From Plenodomus lindquistii (lineage: Eukaryota > Ascomycota > Dothideomycetes > Pleosporales > Leptosphaeriaceae), in assembly GCA_025504975.1 (NCBI GenBank), contig JANUWI010000012.1, positions 868,001-932,000 on the forward strand: DNA of 64,000 nt, in the 5' to 3' direction. Position 1 is the stretch's first letter; every line of letters starts with the position of its first letter. The notes beneath the pieces are model-generated. The model saw only the letters and a list, made by a program, of their open reading frames with translations, did not search any database and was not told where the DNA came from. A program made the translations under genes and the position numbers. Below, one piece after another: positions 1 to 12,627 of this stretch.

Positions 1-868
1 GGATTCCATGTCGAGCAGCTAAGTGTAGTTCATCTCGGGATTGTAAGGCAGATTGGCATCTGGATGATAACTTGAGGGCAGATCCGGGGAGTTAGAATTG
101 TTCGATGGGGTCGTGCTCTTCTATTCAAGGCAGCTGCATACCGATGCCTGTGGAGCTTTATATCCTCTAGAAACCATAGGCGTAGCTGGTGCGAGCAAGA
201 AAGTTTTCATGTAATCTGAGCTGGATCCTGGTGTGCTGCAGCTTGACACGCTCTTGAGTGGCTATTGATCATACTGACCTCTCACGTTGGGCTAAGCACA
301 CGGCTCATCGAGCCTCGGCGCATCGAATTAGCAAGGGATTGTTGGACGCCTAATGCGTGCAGCAATCACATTGCTCGTGAGCGTGGCTGTGTGCATGCAT
401 GTCGAAGTCGATAACGGGCAGCATAGCCAAAGGCGACTAGCGCGGGACGCATCGTTCCCTCATATCTAGATCCACCAATACCGATATTTTGCGCAAGTCT
501 TGTTCTCTTGAACTCACTGTCAACGGTTACGTCAGAATCACTTGTGCTATGCCTTGGTTTTCTGCAACACACGACGATCGACAACTCAGCAGGCGGTGTG
601 CTGAGAGATGTTCCTTCACATCAGCACCTTTCACACTAATGTGGAGGATGTGCGAGGGTTCAAGAACCAGTCGCGCAATATGAACATCACGAGGGTCAGA
701 GTTGAGAGTTGGAGTTGGCTATTCGAACACTCTACCTCGTTTGTATGCTACCCGCTACCCTACATTGACAGTCGACTACAAGTCCGACTGTAGAATGATC
801 GCACGCAGCAGATCCAACGTTGAAACAGATTTTGAAGTATCTTCACCCGAAATGGTATCACACTGGAA
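1..868. other. Intergenic, no gene seen
   Basis: Only short unrelated reading frames (72 codons or fewer) occur here, none resembling a family I know. It is the 3' flank of the minus-strand gene that stops at 869. I see no repeat or RNA gene. Confidence 0.6.
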
Positions 869-3720
869 TCAGTTCCCAGGAACAAAGAAACGAGCCGCGA
901 AGACGACATAATCCTCTTTGAAAACACCTTGCCGCTCACTCTTTACTTGTCGAAGTGGACCAGGACTAGCTCTTGCAGTCTCCGAATCCGCAAAAGTTAT
1001 GACGCAATTGTCGCTCAGCGGAGAGTCAGTGGCTCCAACGATGCGTTTGTGACTGTGCCACTTTTCAGTAATTGATTTGGTTCGCGCTTTTCGCTTTCTC
1101 TTTTTAGACATCGAAGTCGCCGATGTGGCCGTTTTGGCCGTTGTTTTAGAAACCATCTGCTGCGGCGCAGTAGAAAACGACTTTTCCAAAGGAGAGGGCA
1201 TACTGGACGATAAAAATGCATTGGGATCGGCAATGCTATCACGGGGCCCATCAGTTTGAGGGATAATTGGTCCACATCGATCAGAACGCTGGGGCAACGC
1301 GATGCCAGGAACGAGCTCGGGCGTTGTTGGTGCGCTGGAGAGCGGAGACGAGGAAATTGTTCCCGCTAGCAACGAGCTTTGGCTGGAGGCAACTTTTGCA
1401 TGAGAAGCCATCGCGAGCCCGCGGTCATCTTGCTTCGTAGGGGAGATTGATTGACGTTGTTTTGAAGGTCTTCGCAGCATCTCTTCCGGGTTGTCGAACC
1501 AGAAAGTGGCTGCCTTGGGGTCTTGTATACCAAGAATGCCACTTGCATGGTACTTCTCGGGTCCACTTGGCACAATTCTTGCAGAGCTTTGGACCTCAGA
1601 TGTCCCAACGGCTTGATCTAGCTGCTCGACGTTTCCTGGTAGAACTAGTCCGCTTTTCGAGAGATAAGCAGCTCGTGATTGATCATCACCCTTCTTGTTT
1701 GCTCCGCTGAGTGTGTCGCGCGAATGACGGCCTTTGGGGATCCGGCAGGACACGCGTCGTGGAGTCGGCCAGCGATGATCGATTATCGGACCATTTTGAC
1801 CATACACAACCAATCGATGAATCAAAATGCTCTGATGAGACCTGTTTGATGTGTTTTGTATCTTGCTAATACAAGTGATGGCCTTAGGCTTCTGAGGCAC
1901 TGTATAATGCCCCACAGGGGGCATTCCCCTGGAATCGTTCAAGGAACTGGATGGTACGAAAAGCGACCTATCGGGCAAATCGGGCGCATATACTCGATTT
2001 GGGTGGGCCGCGTGAGATACTAGCCACGGGTACATTGGCGCTGGAGGGGCGAGGGCGCGAATTCCACGACTGAGCTGAGATTGAGGGTCGTACCTAGAGT
2101 ACGCATCGAAATATTAGCAACGTTCACACTACTGCATTTGCATCTATCTGGCATGTCACAGACTGGGTATGCATACCTATTTCCATGGAACGCAGCAGTG
2201 TCTGCAGTCGGTACAAACGGCGATGAGCTTGAAGCCGGAAACTGTTCTTCTAGGTTGTGTCCAAAGCTCTGGAGCGAACTCGACTGGTACCCAAATGCAA
2301 AAGGTAAGAGGCTCTCTGACTTGGAATAAGGAGGCTGTCGTAGCATCAGACTGTCGTTGTAGAAGCCCCAAGAAGACGATGGCAAGGGAGGCGCGGCTCT
2401 CGGGCCAGGATCCGCAAGTCGTTGTTGTAGACGACGCGGTTGTTGTTCTGTTATCGGTCCATGACTGCCTCGTGACCCCCGATTGGATGCCTTCCCAACT
2501 TTGTAGCGGTATTCAGGTGGTTCGGAAGCCTGGCGGTGATGAAGACTGTGCACAGTCGGGAAATATGGGTCTGTGTTCTCTCTCGTATTTATAGCTGTCG
2601 GTAACAATGAATCAGGGAAGCTTCGGGTCTGCGGGGGCAGCGGATAAGGTTGCAGGCCTAAGACAAGGTTGTTTGTAGCACGCGCTTCGTCCGACAACAG
2701 CACACGAGATGCAATCGCCCGTTTCTTCGCGCGGGGTTCAAAGTCAGACTCGCTCTCCCCCTCTGCATCAATGTCGTCGTCGGATGTGAGATCCGGTGCG
2801 GCCAGTAAGCTGACGCCAACACGGTTTTTCTGTACCGACTCGCCAACTTTAGTGCTCATCGCTCTAAGAGGGAAGTTGACATCTTTGAGCCTTTGAGGTG
2901 CTTTGAGGTAGCCGCCGCCATTGATGGCCTTTCTGCCATCACCAGCAGATATTATCACGTCGATCACTCCGAAATGTCTACCGCCTGGCCACTGCATGTC
3001 GCACACTTGCAGAGGCATTTCCATGGAGGCCAGGGCAGTCAGAAACTCTGCACTTGAGGATATATTGCCTTTGCCGTCCATGCCACGCGCTTGTGCTTCG
3101 CATTGTAATGCTTCGCAAATTGCTTGCCACCGTAGTTCCCCTGGCGCCACAGTGACGTCGCTGCTGTCGTCTATTGGGAGAATGTCGTGCTTAATCACCC
3201 ATGGCCGCTCTGAGAGGTAATCGACTCTGTTGCCAGCAAAGACTTGATGGAGGGACTTGACACCAGAGCGTACGTCATTGGTAGTTATGAAAACACAGCT
3301 CGAAAGCTCTCCATTGAAGAAGACCTCAACCTTGAGGCTAGTCTTTCTGACCAGACCTGACGTAAAAGCTTTGTCTGATAGCTGAACGTGGAGCACAAGA
3401 GCTTCAGGCCCGCGCTCGCTCTCCAGATGATGTCGACCGTCGCTCGATTTCGTGTTTGTAAAGTGGGTGCTAGGTTGCGTGATTTGAGCTTGCATGAATG
3501 GCGCATTGCCGAGCCAATTGAGCTCGAAGCCATCGTTGTCGCCAGGAAACGGCACAGGTCGCTCGTTGAGTAGCTTGCTCTTTCTGAGGCACTGTTCTGC
3601 GACCTCGGCTTGCTGCCTGGCTGTCTCGCCCTTCTTGATGACGACATCAGGTGTTATGGCATCGGACAATGGCAGTGTGCCCAGGCGTGCTGAGATACCA
3701 CGCGCGTGATAGGTAGGCAT
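869..3720 (-). CDS. Uncharacterised 922-aa fungal protein
   Basis: Two exons, 3720-2177 and 2093-869. The 83-nt intron (2176-2094) has a GTATGC donor, a TGCTAAT branch site and a CTCTAG acceptor, and joining them keeps one frame (923 codons with stop). The start is ATG at 3720, beginning MPTYHARGISARLG. The first ~300 residues look like an ordered domain, including 'NGGGYLKAPQRLKDVNF' near residue 280. The middle is serine- and proline-rich and disordered. After the intron there is a second compact segment with 'IIDHRWPTPRRV', followed by a lysine-rich stretch (KKRKRKARTK) that could be a nuclear localisation signal. I recognise no named domain. The two-block layout is consistent with a conserved Pezizomycotina protein of unknown function. 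The last ~15 residues are unusual, and a further 3' intron cannot be excluded. Confidence 0.75.
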
Positions 3721-4038
3721 GGTAGACGGTTGGACTGGGCACGGTTAAACAATGGCTGATCGTAGAATAGACGTAGGCTCTCGGCGCCTATGGCTGTGGG
3801 CGCTGGACACTGTTCGCCCATCCAGCGTCTGTCGGGCTAAGCGGGGTAAGAAAGTGGAGAGGTCGCGAGCTTGAGGCGTGTTGTCGCGTGACGTGTATCG
3901 TGAACCCCGTCATGGCAGGTACGCTGGAGCGCCTTCCAGCACAATCCGTTTGCCAAGACAAACGGCTCTCATGCCTGTCGCTCCAATGAGCCCACGCAAT
4001 TGAAATTTGCGTAAGATCTTGGAAGAATTTTCACTGTG
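3721..4038. other. Spacer between two minus-strand genes
   Basis: This 318-nt spacer holds the promoter of the 3720 gene and the 3' flank of the 4947 gene. No clear TATA box or repeat was seen. Confidence 0.5.
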
Positions 4039-4947
4039 TCAGAGCTCCATACCGTCGCCATCCTCCACGAATCCATGGCCACTCCTCTGCTGATCTACGT
4101 TGCTGGGCTCCCAGTCATTCGTAATAATCCCGATCGGAGGACCGCCCAAGACATCGCCTAGCCTCTCTATAGTCTTCTCGTATACTTCTGCAGCATTGCG
4201 CTCTTGCCAATCATCTTCATCTTCCTCTTCCTCATTATTCTCAAAGCCCTCGAAAGTCACAGTCTCCTCGCTTGCGCCTGCCGTCTCTCGCCTCCTTTCA
4301 GTGCCCGATGGCATTGAATCATCACTATTACCGCCGTCATCGGCTACGCTCTCCCCGGCGAGACTTCGAACAACAGCAAGTCGTGTTCTGTCTACAACAC
4401 CCTTCAACCGCACTTTTTCTGTCGTGGACACTTTCCGACCAGTTTCGAAACCGGGGAGCCATTCGCCAGTCTCCAATTCACGGCCCGTCAACAAAGAAGA
4501 AAAGGCGAAATCAAGTTTTGAAAGCATGCGAAAGGTCGCATGGGTTGAGCGGGAGGACGACGCGAACAAAGGAAGGAACTCGACAGTCAATACGGCGATG
4601 TTCAGAAGGTACGGAATCTGGAGATTTGGCGACGCAGAAACCCAGACTACATCGACCAGCGCCTCTAGGTCTCTTGCGACTTCCCAAAATGCGCTGTAGC
4701 CCACAGGCTCACCGATTGTAGGCTCGACCTTGCGGTGCGTAAGGCGGTTATCAACGCGCTTCTGTACACGTTGAATGCCCTGATCGAGATATCGAATCAA
4801 CTCGCTCTCTTTCTGGCCGCCAGGCTTCAGTGGATGTCGCCTTGATCGCGGCAAGGGTGAAGGGTGCTGCGAAGAGGCCGTTGAGGAAGCCGGCGGACTA
4901 GCGAGTTGATTGCTGTATGCGGCATGAGGACTCTCGATGACATCCAT
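4039..4947 (-). CDS. Conserved fungal protein, 302 aa, unknown function
   Basis: Single-exon gene starting at ATG 4947. The first ~40 residues are Ser/Pro-rich and disordered. Residues ~45-195 form a conserved-looking helical core with 'ELIRYLDQGIQRVQKRVDN', 'VDVVWVSASPNLQIPYLL' and 'TTEKVRLKGVVDRTRLAVV'. The C-terminal third is acidic (a Glu/Asp run near residue 245) and ends in a moderately conserved tail. As I recall, members of this family are labelled 'meiotic recombination protein Dmc1' in some fungal annotations. I would not transfer that name: no Walker A or B motif or RecA-like fold signature is visible. No signal peptide or membrane segment is seen. The core is intact and uninterrupted, so I expect a functional gene. 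Confidence 0.8.
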   Translation of the reverse strand: MDVIESPHAAYSNQLASPPASSTASSQHPSPLPRSRRHPLKPGGQKESELIRYLDQGIQRVQKRVDNRLTHRKVEPTIGEPVGYSAFWEVARDLEALVDVVWVSASPNLQIPYLLNIAVLTVEFLPLFASSSRSTHATFRMLSKLDFAFSSLLTGRELETGEWLPGFETGRKVSTTEKVRLKGVVDRTRLAVVRSLAGESVADDGGNSDDSMPSGTERRRETAGASEETVTFEGFENNEEEEDEDDWQERNAAEVYEKTIERLGDVLGGPPIGIITNDWEPSNVDQQRSGHGFVEDGDGMEL

Positions 4948-5910
4948 TGTAGGTTATTCAAGGGAAAATAAGTAGGCGTGATGCTTGTCATGGAATCTGT
5001 GGTTTGCAATGAGGCCGTGTCGACGTCAGATGGGATGGTGCCAAGGCGGCCGGACACAAAGAAGGGAAATACCGACGCTAAGGTTGTGGCTAGCACGTGA
5101 TCCCTTCACGATCCATCAATGCCCTCCAAAATTGCTCCTACTGACGGTCAGGTAATCCTGGAATACAGTCGGAATTCGCTTCAGAGCTACACGTCATCTG
5201 TCCAAGTGTGAACAGGCGCATCTCTTAAGAATTGAAGAGGAGACACGGTCTATGTCTAGTACACGCGTTCGTTCAGAAAAGGACAGGAGATTTGCCAGAT
5301 CAAGAACGAAGATGGTCTTTCACCGCTCATAAGCCTGTGAGTCGTTCCAGTAGATCAAATCGCTGGCCTCGTTATTGATGGCTTCGTCCAATTAATGCCT
5401 TTGTTGCTAGCTTCTCCCCTCTCTTGCCCCCGAATCCTCCCAAATCGAGGGGCGATTGTTCCATGGGAGATTAATGATGTGTGTGAGCAGTGTTTTGAAT
5501 GCACGGCAGGTTGGTCAAGAAGGTCAAGGCATTTGTTAGCGGCAGACGCGAATGCCAGATGAGTTTGTGTCATGAAATGAGGACAGTCGCAAGTGCTGCC
5601 TTGGATCTGCAATGAGGCTGCCGCGTTTTTCCGTCAGCAAACATGAGACGAGCTGTTAGCAGGCACACGTCTGAAGAGATAGGTCAAATCCAAGATGACA
5701 CATGTTATTCTCTCTGACAATTTATTGCATTCATTGTCCCATTCTCGACATTCGGTGCAAGACACCATTAAACACTACCTGAATCACACATACATACTCT
5801 CGACGCCATGGATATCTACGTAACACACAAGTTCATCAACGCATCATGACAAGCTACCAAAGCCAAATTACCCATGCACACCCATACACCAAAGCAAACG
5901 TGTGCTACAA
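4948..5910. other. Intergenic, no gene seen
   Basis: About 960 nt containing the promoter of the 4947 gene and the 3' flank of the MARVEL-type gene. A short minus-strand frame at 5355-5612 has no recognisable features and is left out. Confidence 0.5.
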
Positions 5911-6554
5911 CTACACCGTTGAATGAGGCACACCAGCACCATCCGTTGCACCAGTAGTAGTGCTGCTTGGGACAACAGCAGGAGTATGCTTATTCTCGAC
6001 AAACCCAGCATCAGTTCGCCTAACACGACTGACATCGTAAAGTTTAGCCTCAAGCACAGTGCCAACAAGGTTAGTAAAGAAAGCCAAAAAGGCAAAAGCC
6101 TCGATAGTCTTCTTGAGCGAACACTTGTTTACAAAGGCTGGGGACCGGAGCGCGCAGCTACCAAAGTTGTAGTCTTGTGCGGCGAAGATGAAGGCTGTTA
6201 GCCATAGGTACGAGAAGATCCATGCGAGAGGCGCTCCGTGGCCCTTGTAGCGCTTCATAGCGGGGAGGACGATGGCGGGAATGTAGAGGAGTGTATCGAT
6301 GGCAGCCTGATACGGTGTTAGCTTGTGTCTTGGGGCATCGTTGGTGTTAAGATACGTACGACAGTGACCCAGTAGATGAGGTGAGTGTTGTGGCTGAACT
6401 TGTCGATGAAGTACGCGGAGATGCCCAATACGATGATTGAGGAGATCCAGTGGAGAACGTGGTTGGCCATGATGAGAGGGCGGTATAGCTTGTTTGAACG
6501 GTCCTCCGTAACAGGCGCGCCATAGTCATTGTTAGCAGCGTGAGTGCGAACCAT
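5911..6554 (-). CDS. MARVEL-type four-helix membrane protein
   Basis: Two exons, 6554-6360 and 6306-5911, give 196 aa. The 53-nt intron (6359-6307) has a GTACGT donor, a GCTAAC branch site and a TCAG acceptor, and splits codons in phase 0. Four hydrophobic segments are visible: ~29-50 (ANHVLHWISSIIVLGISAYF), ~61-83 crossing the splice junction, ~91-113 (PLAWIFSYLWLTAFIFAAQ) and ~132-155 (IEAFAFLAFFTNLVGTVLEA). The 'AAQDYNFGSC...KC' segment with two cysteines between helices 3 and 4 is typical of fungal membrane-associating (MARVEL) proteins. The hydrophilic Thr/Val tail is probably cytosolic. Such proteins sit in the plasma membrane or vesicles, and their function in filamentous fungi is mostly unknown. 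Family assignment rests on topology and overall similarity. Confidence 0.8.
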
Positions 6555-9500
6555 TGTTGCGAGTGGTTTGTGGTGAGTTTTGATATTGGGAGTATGGTTT
6601 TGTCAAGAAAGAGATATATCGTATTCTTGATGAATGCCTCTGTAGAAAGGAGAGTAGGAAATGCAGACAATGCTCTTCTGTCTTATAGGCCCGGGATGAA
6701 CAGCAAGCAGCGACGACACAGCGCTGTCAAAACCACGTAGGTCGTACAAACAGGGTAGTAGCATGCTGCATGCGTCCACCGCGAAACTTGGCAGCAATCT
6801 TGTCCTGGTTTCGCTCGCACTCATCAAGGTGGGACCAAGGATAATTTTACCGCCACGAATCAAACTCAACGATGGTGTGGTACTCGTCCTACAGTAGTAT
6901 TCTGCAGTGCGCGAGACGTCATGAATGGGTTTTTAGGACGTCGTTTTCAAACATTCATATTGGACTTGAAGCGTCGCGATAGAGGGTTGCTGCGGCGATC
7001 CGCATGCGCGCTGTGGCGCATGACGCATTCCATGGTCTTGGCCTGACAACGACTGTGACGGCAAGGGAGGACCGTTCGCATACCTGTCCAATAGAAATTA
7101 CCCATGCTTTAACTGCCCTCGTCACAGAGTCGTCAATGCTTGCTGGACATACGAAGACAAGTTTGCATTGCGTCTGCTGCATATTCTGAGACGACTTTAC
7201 CCCTCGACCTCGGTGTTAAATCATCATGATAATATTCCTGCATGATGTGACCATCACGGTAACACATATACCTGTAGTCCGAGCAGCTTATCCCAATTTA
7301 GACGGCATGAGCAAAGCTCTCCTGCGGTAGTAGTGACAAGCGTCTACGAGGGACGTCGAGTCGAGATTGACCTTCTCGTCAGGAACGATTAGCTCTTATA
7401 TACCTAGGGCAGTACACTTGCAAGCGACGTGTAGCGCTAAATTGACGCTCATGATCAACGCTCGCCCGTATTCAGGCCTTCATTCTTGACACGTGAGGAT
7501 TTGTGACAACTGGTCAGGAACGGGGTGTGTCCAAGATGCATTGTGTGGTCTGGCGAGATCAGTGCGACACCCAGCGCACTCCTTTCTATGTAACTGCTCG
7601 TGGGAAAGTCCTGGCCTCTCCTTGGAAACCATGAGCTCAGAATGCTTCACACCCTGCAGCTGAAGTGAGTTGCGCAGACACCAACCTGATATTGCGTGAG
7701 GGTGAATAGGATCAGACCAGTACACCAATCGTGAAGTGGCCGTGGAGACAGGAGAGTGCTCCGAATACCAAGACAGCGGTTCGTACGCAGGCGCTCTGCT
7801 TCTAGTTTGCGCAAGGCAACATAGACTGGATGTCTTGGGGAAATCGCGAGTCTTGCGAAGGCCTGTAATCAGCGGAGGTAACCCAGACGCTCGCGAAGAC
7901 AATGCAACTGTGATGGTTCTACCTCTCGTGTGAGCAGCTCGAGATCAACACTGCAGTGCATCAAAGCACAGCGCAGTATAGACGTATCCTGTGTCGACTG
8001 AATGTTATGTCACATGTAGAGAGAGTAATCGAAGCTCATTAGGGCAGTACCTGTTTCATGGTTGAGCACACGTTGGGCGCAGTCTAGCTGCGAGCAAAGC
8101 TCTAGTCAGGCACAATCGTGCGTCAACGATCATCAGTTCTACCTAGGTTAACTTTTCTGCAAGATGCAACCTCGTATGCTCGCGCACACTAAGTACTTGC
8201 GACGATTGTGGCTGGCCGTGCTCTAGCATTCGACTAGGCACGAGCGCCGAACGGCAAACGCTAAGCAAGAGCGTATGGAAAGTATAGCCTGGCCAATCAT
8301 CAGTATACACATCATCCGGTCGAGTGAGGGAAAACTGCACTACGCAGATACATGATTCAGACAGATTGAGAAGATATGAATTGCTGGTTGTGAAAACAAT
8401 GAGTCCCTCAACGCGATGCTGACTGCAAGCAGGTTTCATGGCGAAGAAACTCTCATATGGCCCCAGCGTTTGTCATCCTTGGGAGGTGCAGGTGTATAAG
8501 ACTGGATGAAATAAAGACTAACCGTGAGAGCGAGCTATAGTGTGTACCAGGCTCGACAGGCCCAGAGTGTCTCAAATTGTTTCCAAACTCGATAGAAGAT
8601 TTGCAATCCCGGGATTGAACACCGAAGGTCTATCAGCGTCGAGATTGCATGCACGAGGTCAACAAGGCGTTGACTTGGCCTCGATCACAGAGTGCTCCGG
8701 ATGTTCAGCATGCAGATGCAGCAAGAGATGTACATATCGCGATCTCGAACAGCGGAGCACGACCAGTTCCAAGGGGGTTTCGATCAGAGACGGACGCTAC
8801 TCCAGGATGTGATCCGGTCGAATGGTTGCGCCTCAGCCACCAACATGCCAATCTCCAAAGACCAGATCGGCCATTGGGCGCTATCCAAGCGCGGCTGTGG
8901 AAAACAACTGCCGAGCAAGTATTGCGATGGTGCGTGAAAGAAAAATGACTCAACTTTTCGAAAAGCAGGTGCAGTAATGGCACAAAAGTTGCAGTGGATG
9001 ACGAAGGTTGCGCGGATGCACTCGATAGGGAAGGTTCCGGCGTTGGAAGGTAGGCGCCTGATGATGATGAAGCGCGGCTGGACCCCATGGCCGGACCCGA
9101 AGGCGGGTAAGTGAGGCGCAACTAAGTTTGCCATGTGCAACATGACACCATTCGCGACTGTGGCCTCCAGGCAGTGTTTGGCGTGTAGTGGACCACGGGC
9201 AGTGTCGTGGATGTTGGAACGTAAAGGATTGGGGCGGAAACAAGGAATGGCAGTGCAAGGCTCAGCAAGCCTGAAGGAAGCGATCCCAAACAAGGGCCCA
9301 CTTGCTCGATGTCTCCCATGTGCGCCCGACAGTCTGGCTGCGCACGATTCGTGACGAGTAAATAGGCCGTGTTAGCGAGGGCTGTAAGCGTGTCGCCGAC
9401 CTCAACCGGGTCAGCCATGTCGCGTTGAGACGATCGCCAGTTGACGGAAGCAACTTGCCCCGAAGAAGGCCCGTTCACATGCTCGAGAAGTCTGACGAGC

Positions 9501-11279
9501 AGGTATGGCGATGACAAGACGCGCTCGCTCACGATGCAGACAGGAGGGGTTGTGTGTGGAGGTGAAGTGGCAGCGAAGTGGCAGCGTGCCAGCGACAGAA
9601 GAGGAAAGCGAAGGGCGCAGGGCCAAGCGAAGACGGATGAAAGCCCCGCCGCCATGGATGATAGAGCTGCACACTGGACACACGACGTCTCTCTCGGAGC
9701 TTCCCACTCCCCAGCCCACTCGAGGCACACGCCGCGGGAAGGAGAGGCACGGCTGTTCCAACGTCCCAGCATCTCGGTTCTTCGCTTGCAACATCTTCCC
9801 CACACATTCGACGCAGACGCCCTCCCTGTGCTTGTTACGTACGGCCAGGAATCCTCTACAAAGGAGCTCCTTTGCGTCGAAACCCTGCCCCCAGGAACAT
9901 TGTTCCTTGTGGCCGTTGCAGACTGAAAAAGCTACCAGACTTTGGGCGTACAAGGTGGTGACCCGGTCATCCTGTTCTTGACCCACACAGCCCCTTTGCG
10001 GTATTGCTGGCGAACCAACATGTGCCAATCTGCATGCTCGAATTGCATCTTGTCGAGCGGTCAACCCAGCCTCTACGACGAGTTTGCACTTCTCCTTACA
10101 CTGTATCAGCGCGCTGTTGCTCCCGCCAATGAGTGTTTCTGGTGTACCAGGCATGCATGTGCGACTGTTCGAGAGATGGCCTCTTTCATTCACACAATCT
10201 GCACAATTGAGTCGCTCGTGAGGACCCGGAAACTCTATACCTAGAGTAGGTCATGTCCGAATGGAAGCGCAGATCGACAAGCATCGATAAACGCAATCCA
10301 TGTCCAGAGTTCCAACCCTCTGGTATTGACGCGTGGCGTGTCTATCTATATCGTCGCAGGGTCGAGTCACGATTCTGCAACATTTGTCAAGTATCGACGA
10401 CTACTTTGCCTATGACCACGCCAGTGCATGTTTCCGTGTCATCCACCCAAGTGCAGACACCCCAACCAAACACGACCAACAGCATCAGGTCTAGCTTCAA
10501 AGGTGGAACCGGGGGGTATATTTCCAGAACATTATATACTTTTACAAACTTTACTCAACATCAGGGACACGTGTGGTCCGAATCGCTTTCATCGCTAAAC
10601 TAACAATGCTGATATCAAGCCCTGCTTGAAACGAGGCCAAAATGCCAGGTGGTAAATGTCGATGCCAACCCCCGAAAAGTTTTGTTGTTGACAGATGAGC
10701 CACCACGCCAAGATCCGCTGTTTCAAAATCGCTTGGTGTGCATTTTGGAGACAAAGAGCACGACGACGACTTTGAAAAAAAAAACCCCCCCACCAGCATC
10801 GTCGGACCTTAGCTCTTGCAAAGAAATCATGGCTCGTCGTGTAGTGAAACGGAACGGGAGGTATCATGTTCGCCAGAACGCCTGTACGGAGAATACCAAA
10901 AATACCCGAATTTTCTCTTTCTTCAGTGTGCGCGGTAACATGGTGTAAAGGGCACGGAGGTGCAAAGGGATGGATTGGTGCCTCATTCCAGTCCTGTGCA
11001 ATGCCCCTGCGCTGTTGCAAATTGTAGATCGGTCGGTCTAGGTGAGGCTGATGGTGCGTCCGTGGACTGCACAACGCCCTGTATCTGGTTCAGGAAAAAA
11101 ACCGGCGTGCATGATCAGACTGTCCATTTCGAGCCTGCGCACCAACACATTGTGGGTGGTGGCACGACCAGACTGCTAGCACACGGTAGGCTAGCAGATG
11201 GTGGGTGGTACTTGTGCGAGGCAAAGCTAGCCGTGAGCAATGCAGACGGTTAGGGTGCTGTGGCTGGGACACAAAAATA
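6555..11279. other. 4.7-kb gene-poor block
   Basis: Only overlapping short frames on both strands occur here, the longest being 260 codons at 9411-10193 minus. Its composition is Cys/Arg-rich and its opposite strand is also open, so it is probably a chance frame in GC-rich DNA. I recognise no transposase, reverse transcriptase or secreted-protein signature. A homopolymer junction (about ten A then seven C) lies near 10778-10795. Confidence 0.5.
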
Positions 11280-12627
11280 CTATTGCTGTGGTCGACGAGC
11301 AGTCCAGATGTGGCTTTGGAGCAAGGGATCAGCATCGTTCGGGCACGCCGCGGAATTGGTGCGACTGGTGGGACTTACACGTTGTTGTAGGCATGGAATT
11401 TGCGGTTGCAGATTTCTCTGCGAACACCGTCGAGTATGGGTCGGACGACGGTGTTGAGGTCCCACTGGTAGACCCTCGTAAGAGGTGCAAAGGTTAGCGC
11501 CTCCAGGCCCTCGGTGATGCCCAAGTTGTACCAGCGGCCAATGTCCTTTTGGTGCGGGTCGTTGGGCCACGAATTGTAAGGGACGCGAATGACCGTCTCC
11601 TGGATGTCGATGAAGCCGGCCTGTTGCAGCAGCTGGCGGGTGCGGTGCTCGTAGGCGATTGGACGGGCGACGCGGTGCGTGGCATCAGCTAGCCACCCGT
11701 ACCACCGCTTGAGCATACCGTCTTCCGGGAGCGAGCCGTCGTCGCAGCGCGGCTCCATGTCGATTTCGACGTGTTCGACGTAGCCCGTGCCCGGCTTGAG
11801 GTGACTGGGGGCGTTAGTGAGGGCGCACAAGGCGGCGGACGCGGTGTTGGCTGCATACGTGAAAATCTTCTGGTAGAGCTCAGGCCAGCTCGTGACGCTG
11901 CCACAGGCCATGCGCAGGTGGATCAGGTCCCAGGAGTCTTCGCCCAGCAACCAAGGGCTCTCATAGTCGCGTGGTACACGGAACCGCAGGTTTGGCGGGA
12001 TTCTGCACGGGCTGCGTCAGCGTCTGGGCCAGACAATGCAAGAACAAGCTTCGGGGAGGGAAGCCTACTTTTCGGGCTGTATGTTGACCAAGTCCAAACC
12101 GAGCACCTGCAGCGTCATGTTAGCGGGCGGCAGCGCAGCAGCAGCAGCAGTCGGCGCGCACCTCGGCATTGAGATATTTGCTACACGGAGATTAGCCTTG
12201 GGCAACGCCGTGGGGGACTGCGGAACGCGACTCACTCGGCCATGTCGATTGCCCAGATGCCCGTCCCACAGCCTACGTCGAGGATGCGGGGCTGCGACGA
12301 GAGCGGCATGGGCGCCTGGTGCAGCTGGTCCCGCCGTGCCACGGCAAACAGCTTGTGGTAGATGTCCATGCGGTCCTTTTCGGGCTGTGTGTTGCGTCAA
12401 CTCAGTCACGGCTGGGGGGCCGGCGTGGCATTGCGCCGGGCACAGTGCATACCTCATCGCACGGGTACATGTAGATGCCTCGCCGGAAGCCATGGTACCA
12501 GCGACCATTCTCCAGGTAGTTGCTGTTGTGGGCGGGCACTGGCATTCTGGGCGGCGCGTTAGCGGACTGCAGGGCCAGCGCCGGGCAGACGTCGCACAAC
12601 TCACCCGTTCGAGGCCATTGTCACCAT
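11280..12627 (-). CDS. LaeA/Llm-family SAM methyltransferase
   Basis: Putative nuclear methyltransferase of the LaeA family, global regulators of secondary metabolism and development in fungi. Eight exons: 12627-12605, 12546-12453, 12384-12236, 12180-12162, 12106-12069, 12002-11859, 11804-11379, 11313-11280. All seven introns (54-68 nt) have GT-AG ends and compatible phases, giving 308 aa. Motifs in order: 'ENGRWYHGFRRGIYMYPCDE' near residue 20; SAM motif I 'ILDVGCGTGIWAID' near residue 80; 'GEDSWDLIHLRMACGSV' near 140; 'HLKPGTGYVEHVEIDMEPRC' near 165; 'DPHQKDIGRWYNLG' near 245; and the C-terminal 'HIWTARRP'. The start could instead be ATG 12618 or an in-frame ATG at 12894; I chose 12627 because the sequence before it is low-complexity and proline-rich. 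The family is clear. Whether this is the LaeA/LAE1 orthologue or a LaeA-like paralogue cannot be settled from sequence alone. Confidence 0.88.

Noticed and set aside
9411..10193. A 260-codon minus-strand frame in the gene-poor block
   Set aside because: The opposite strand is also open over much of it, the composition is Cys/Arg-rich, and no domain, splice partner or promoter signal supports it.
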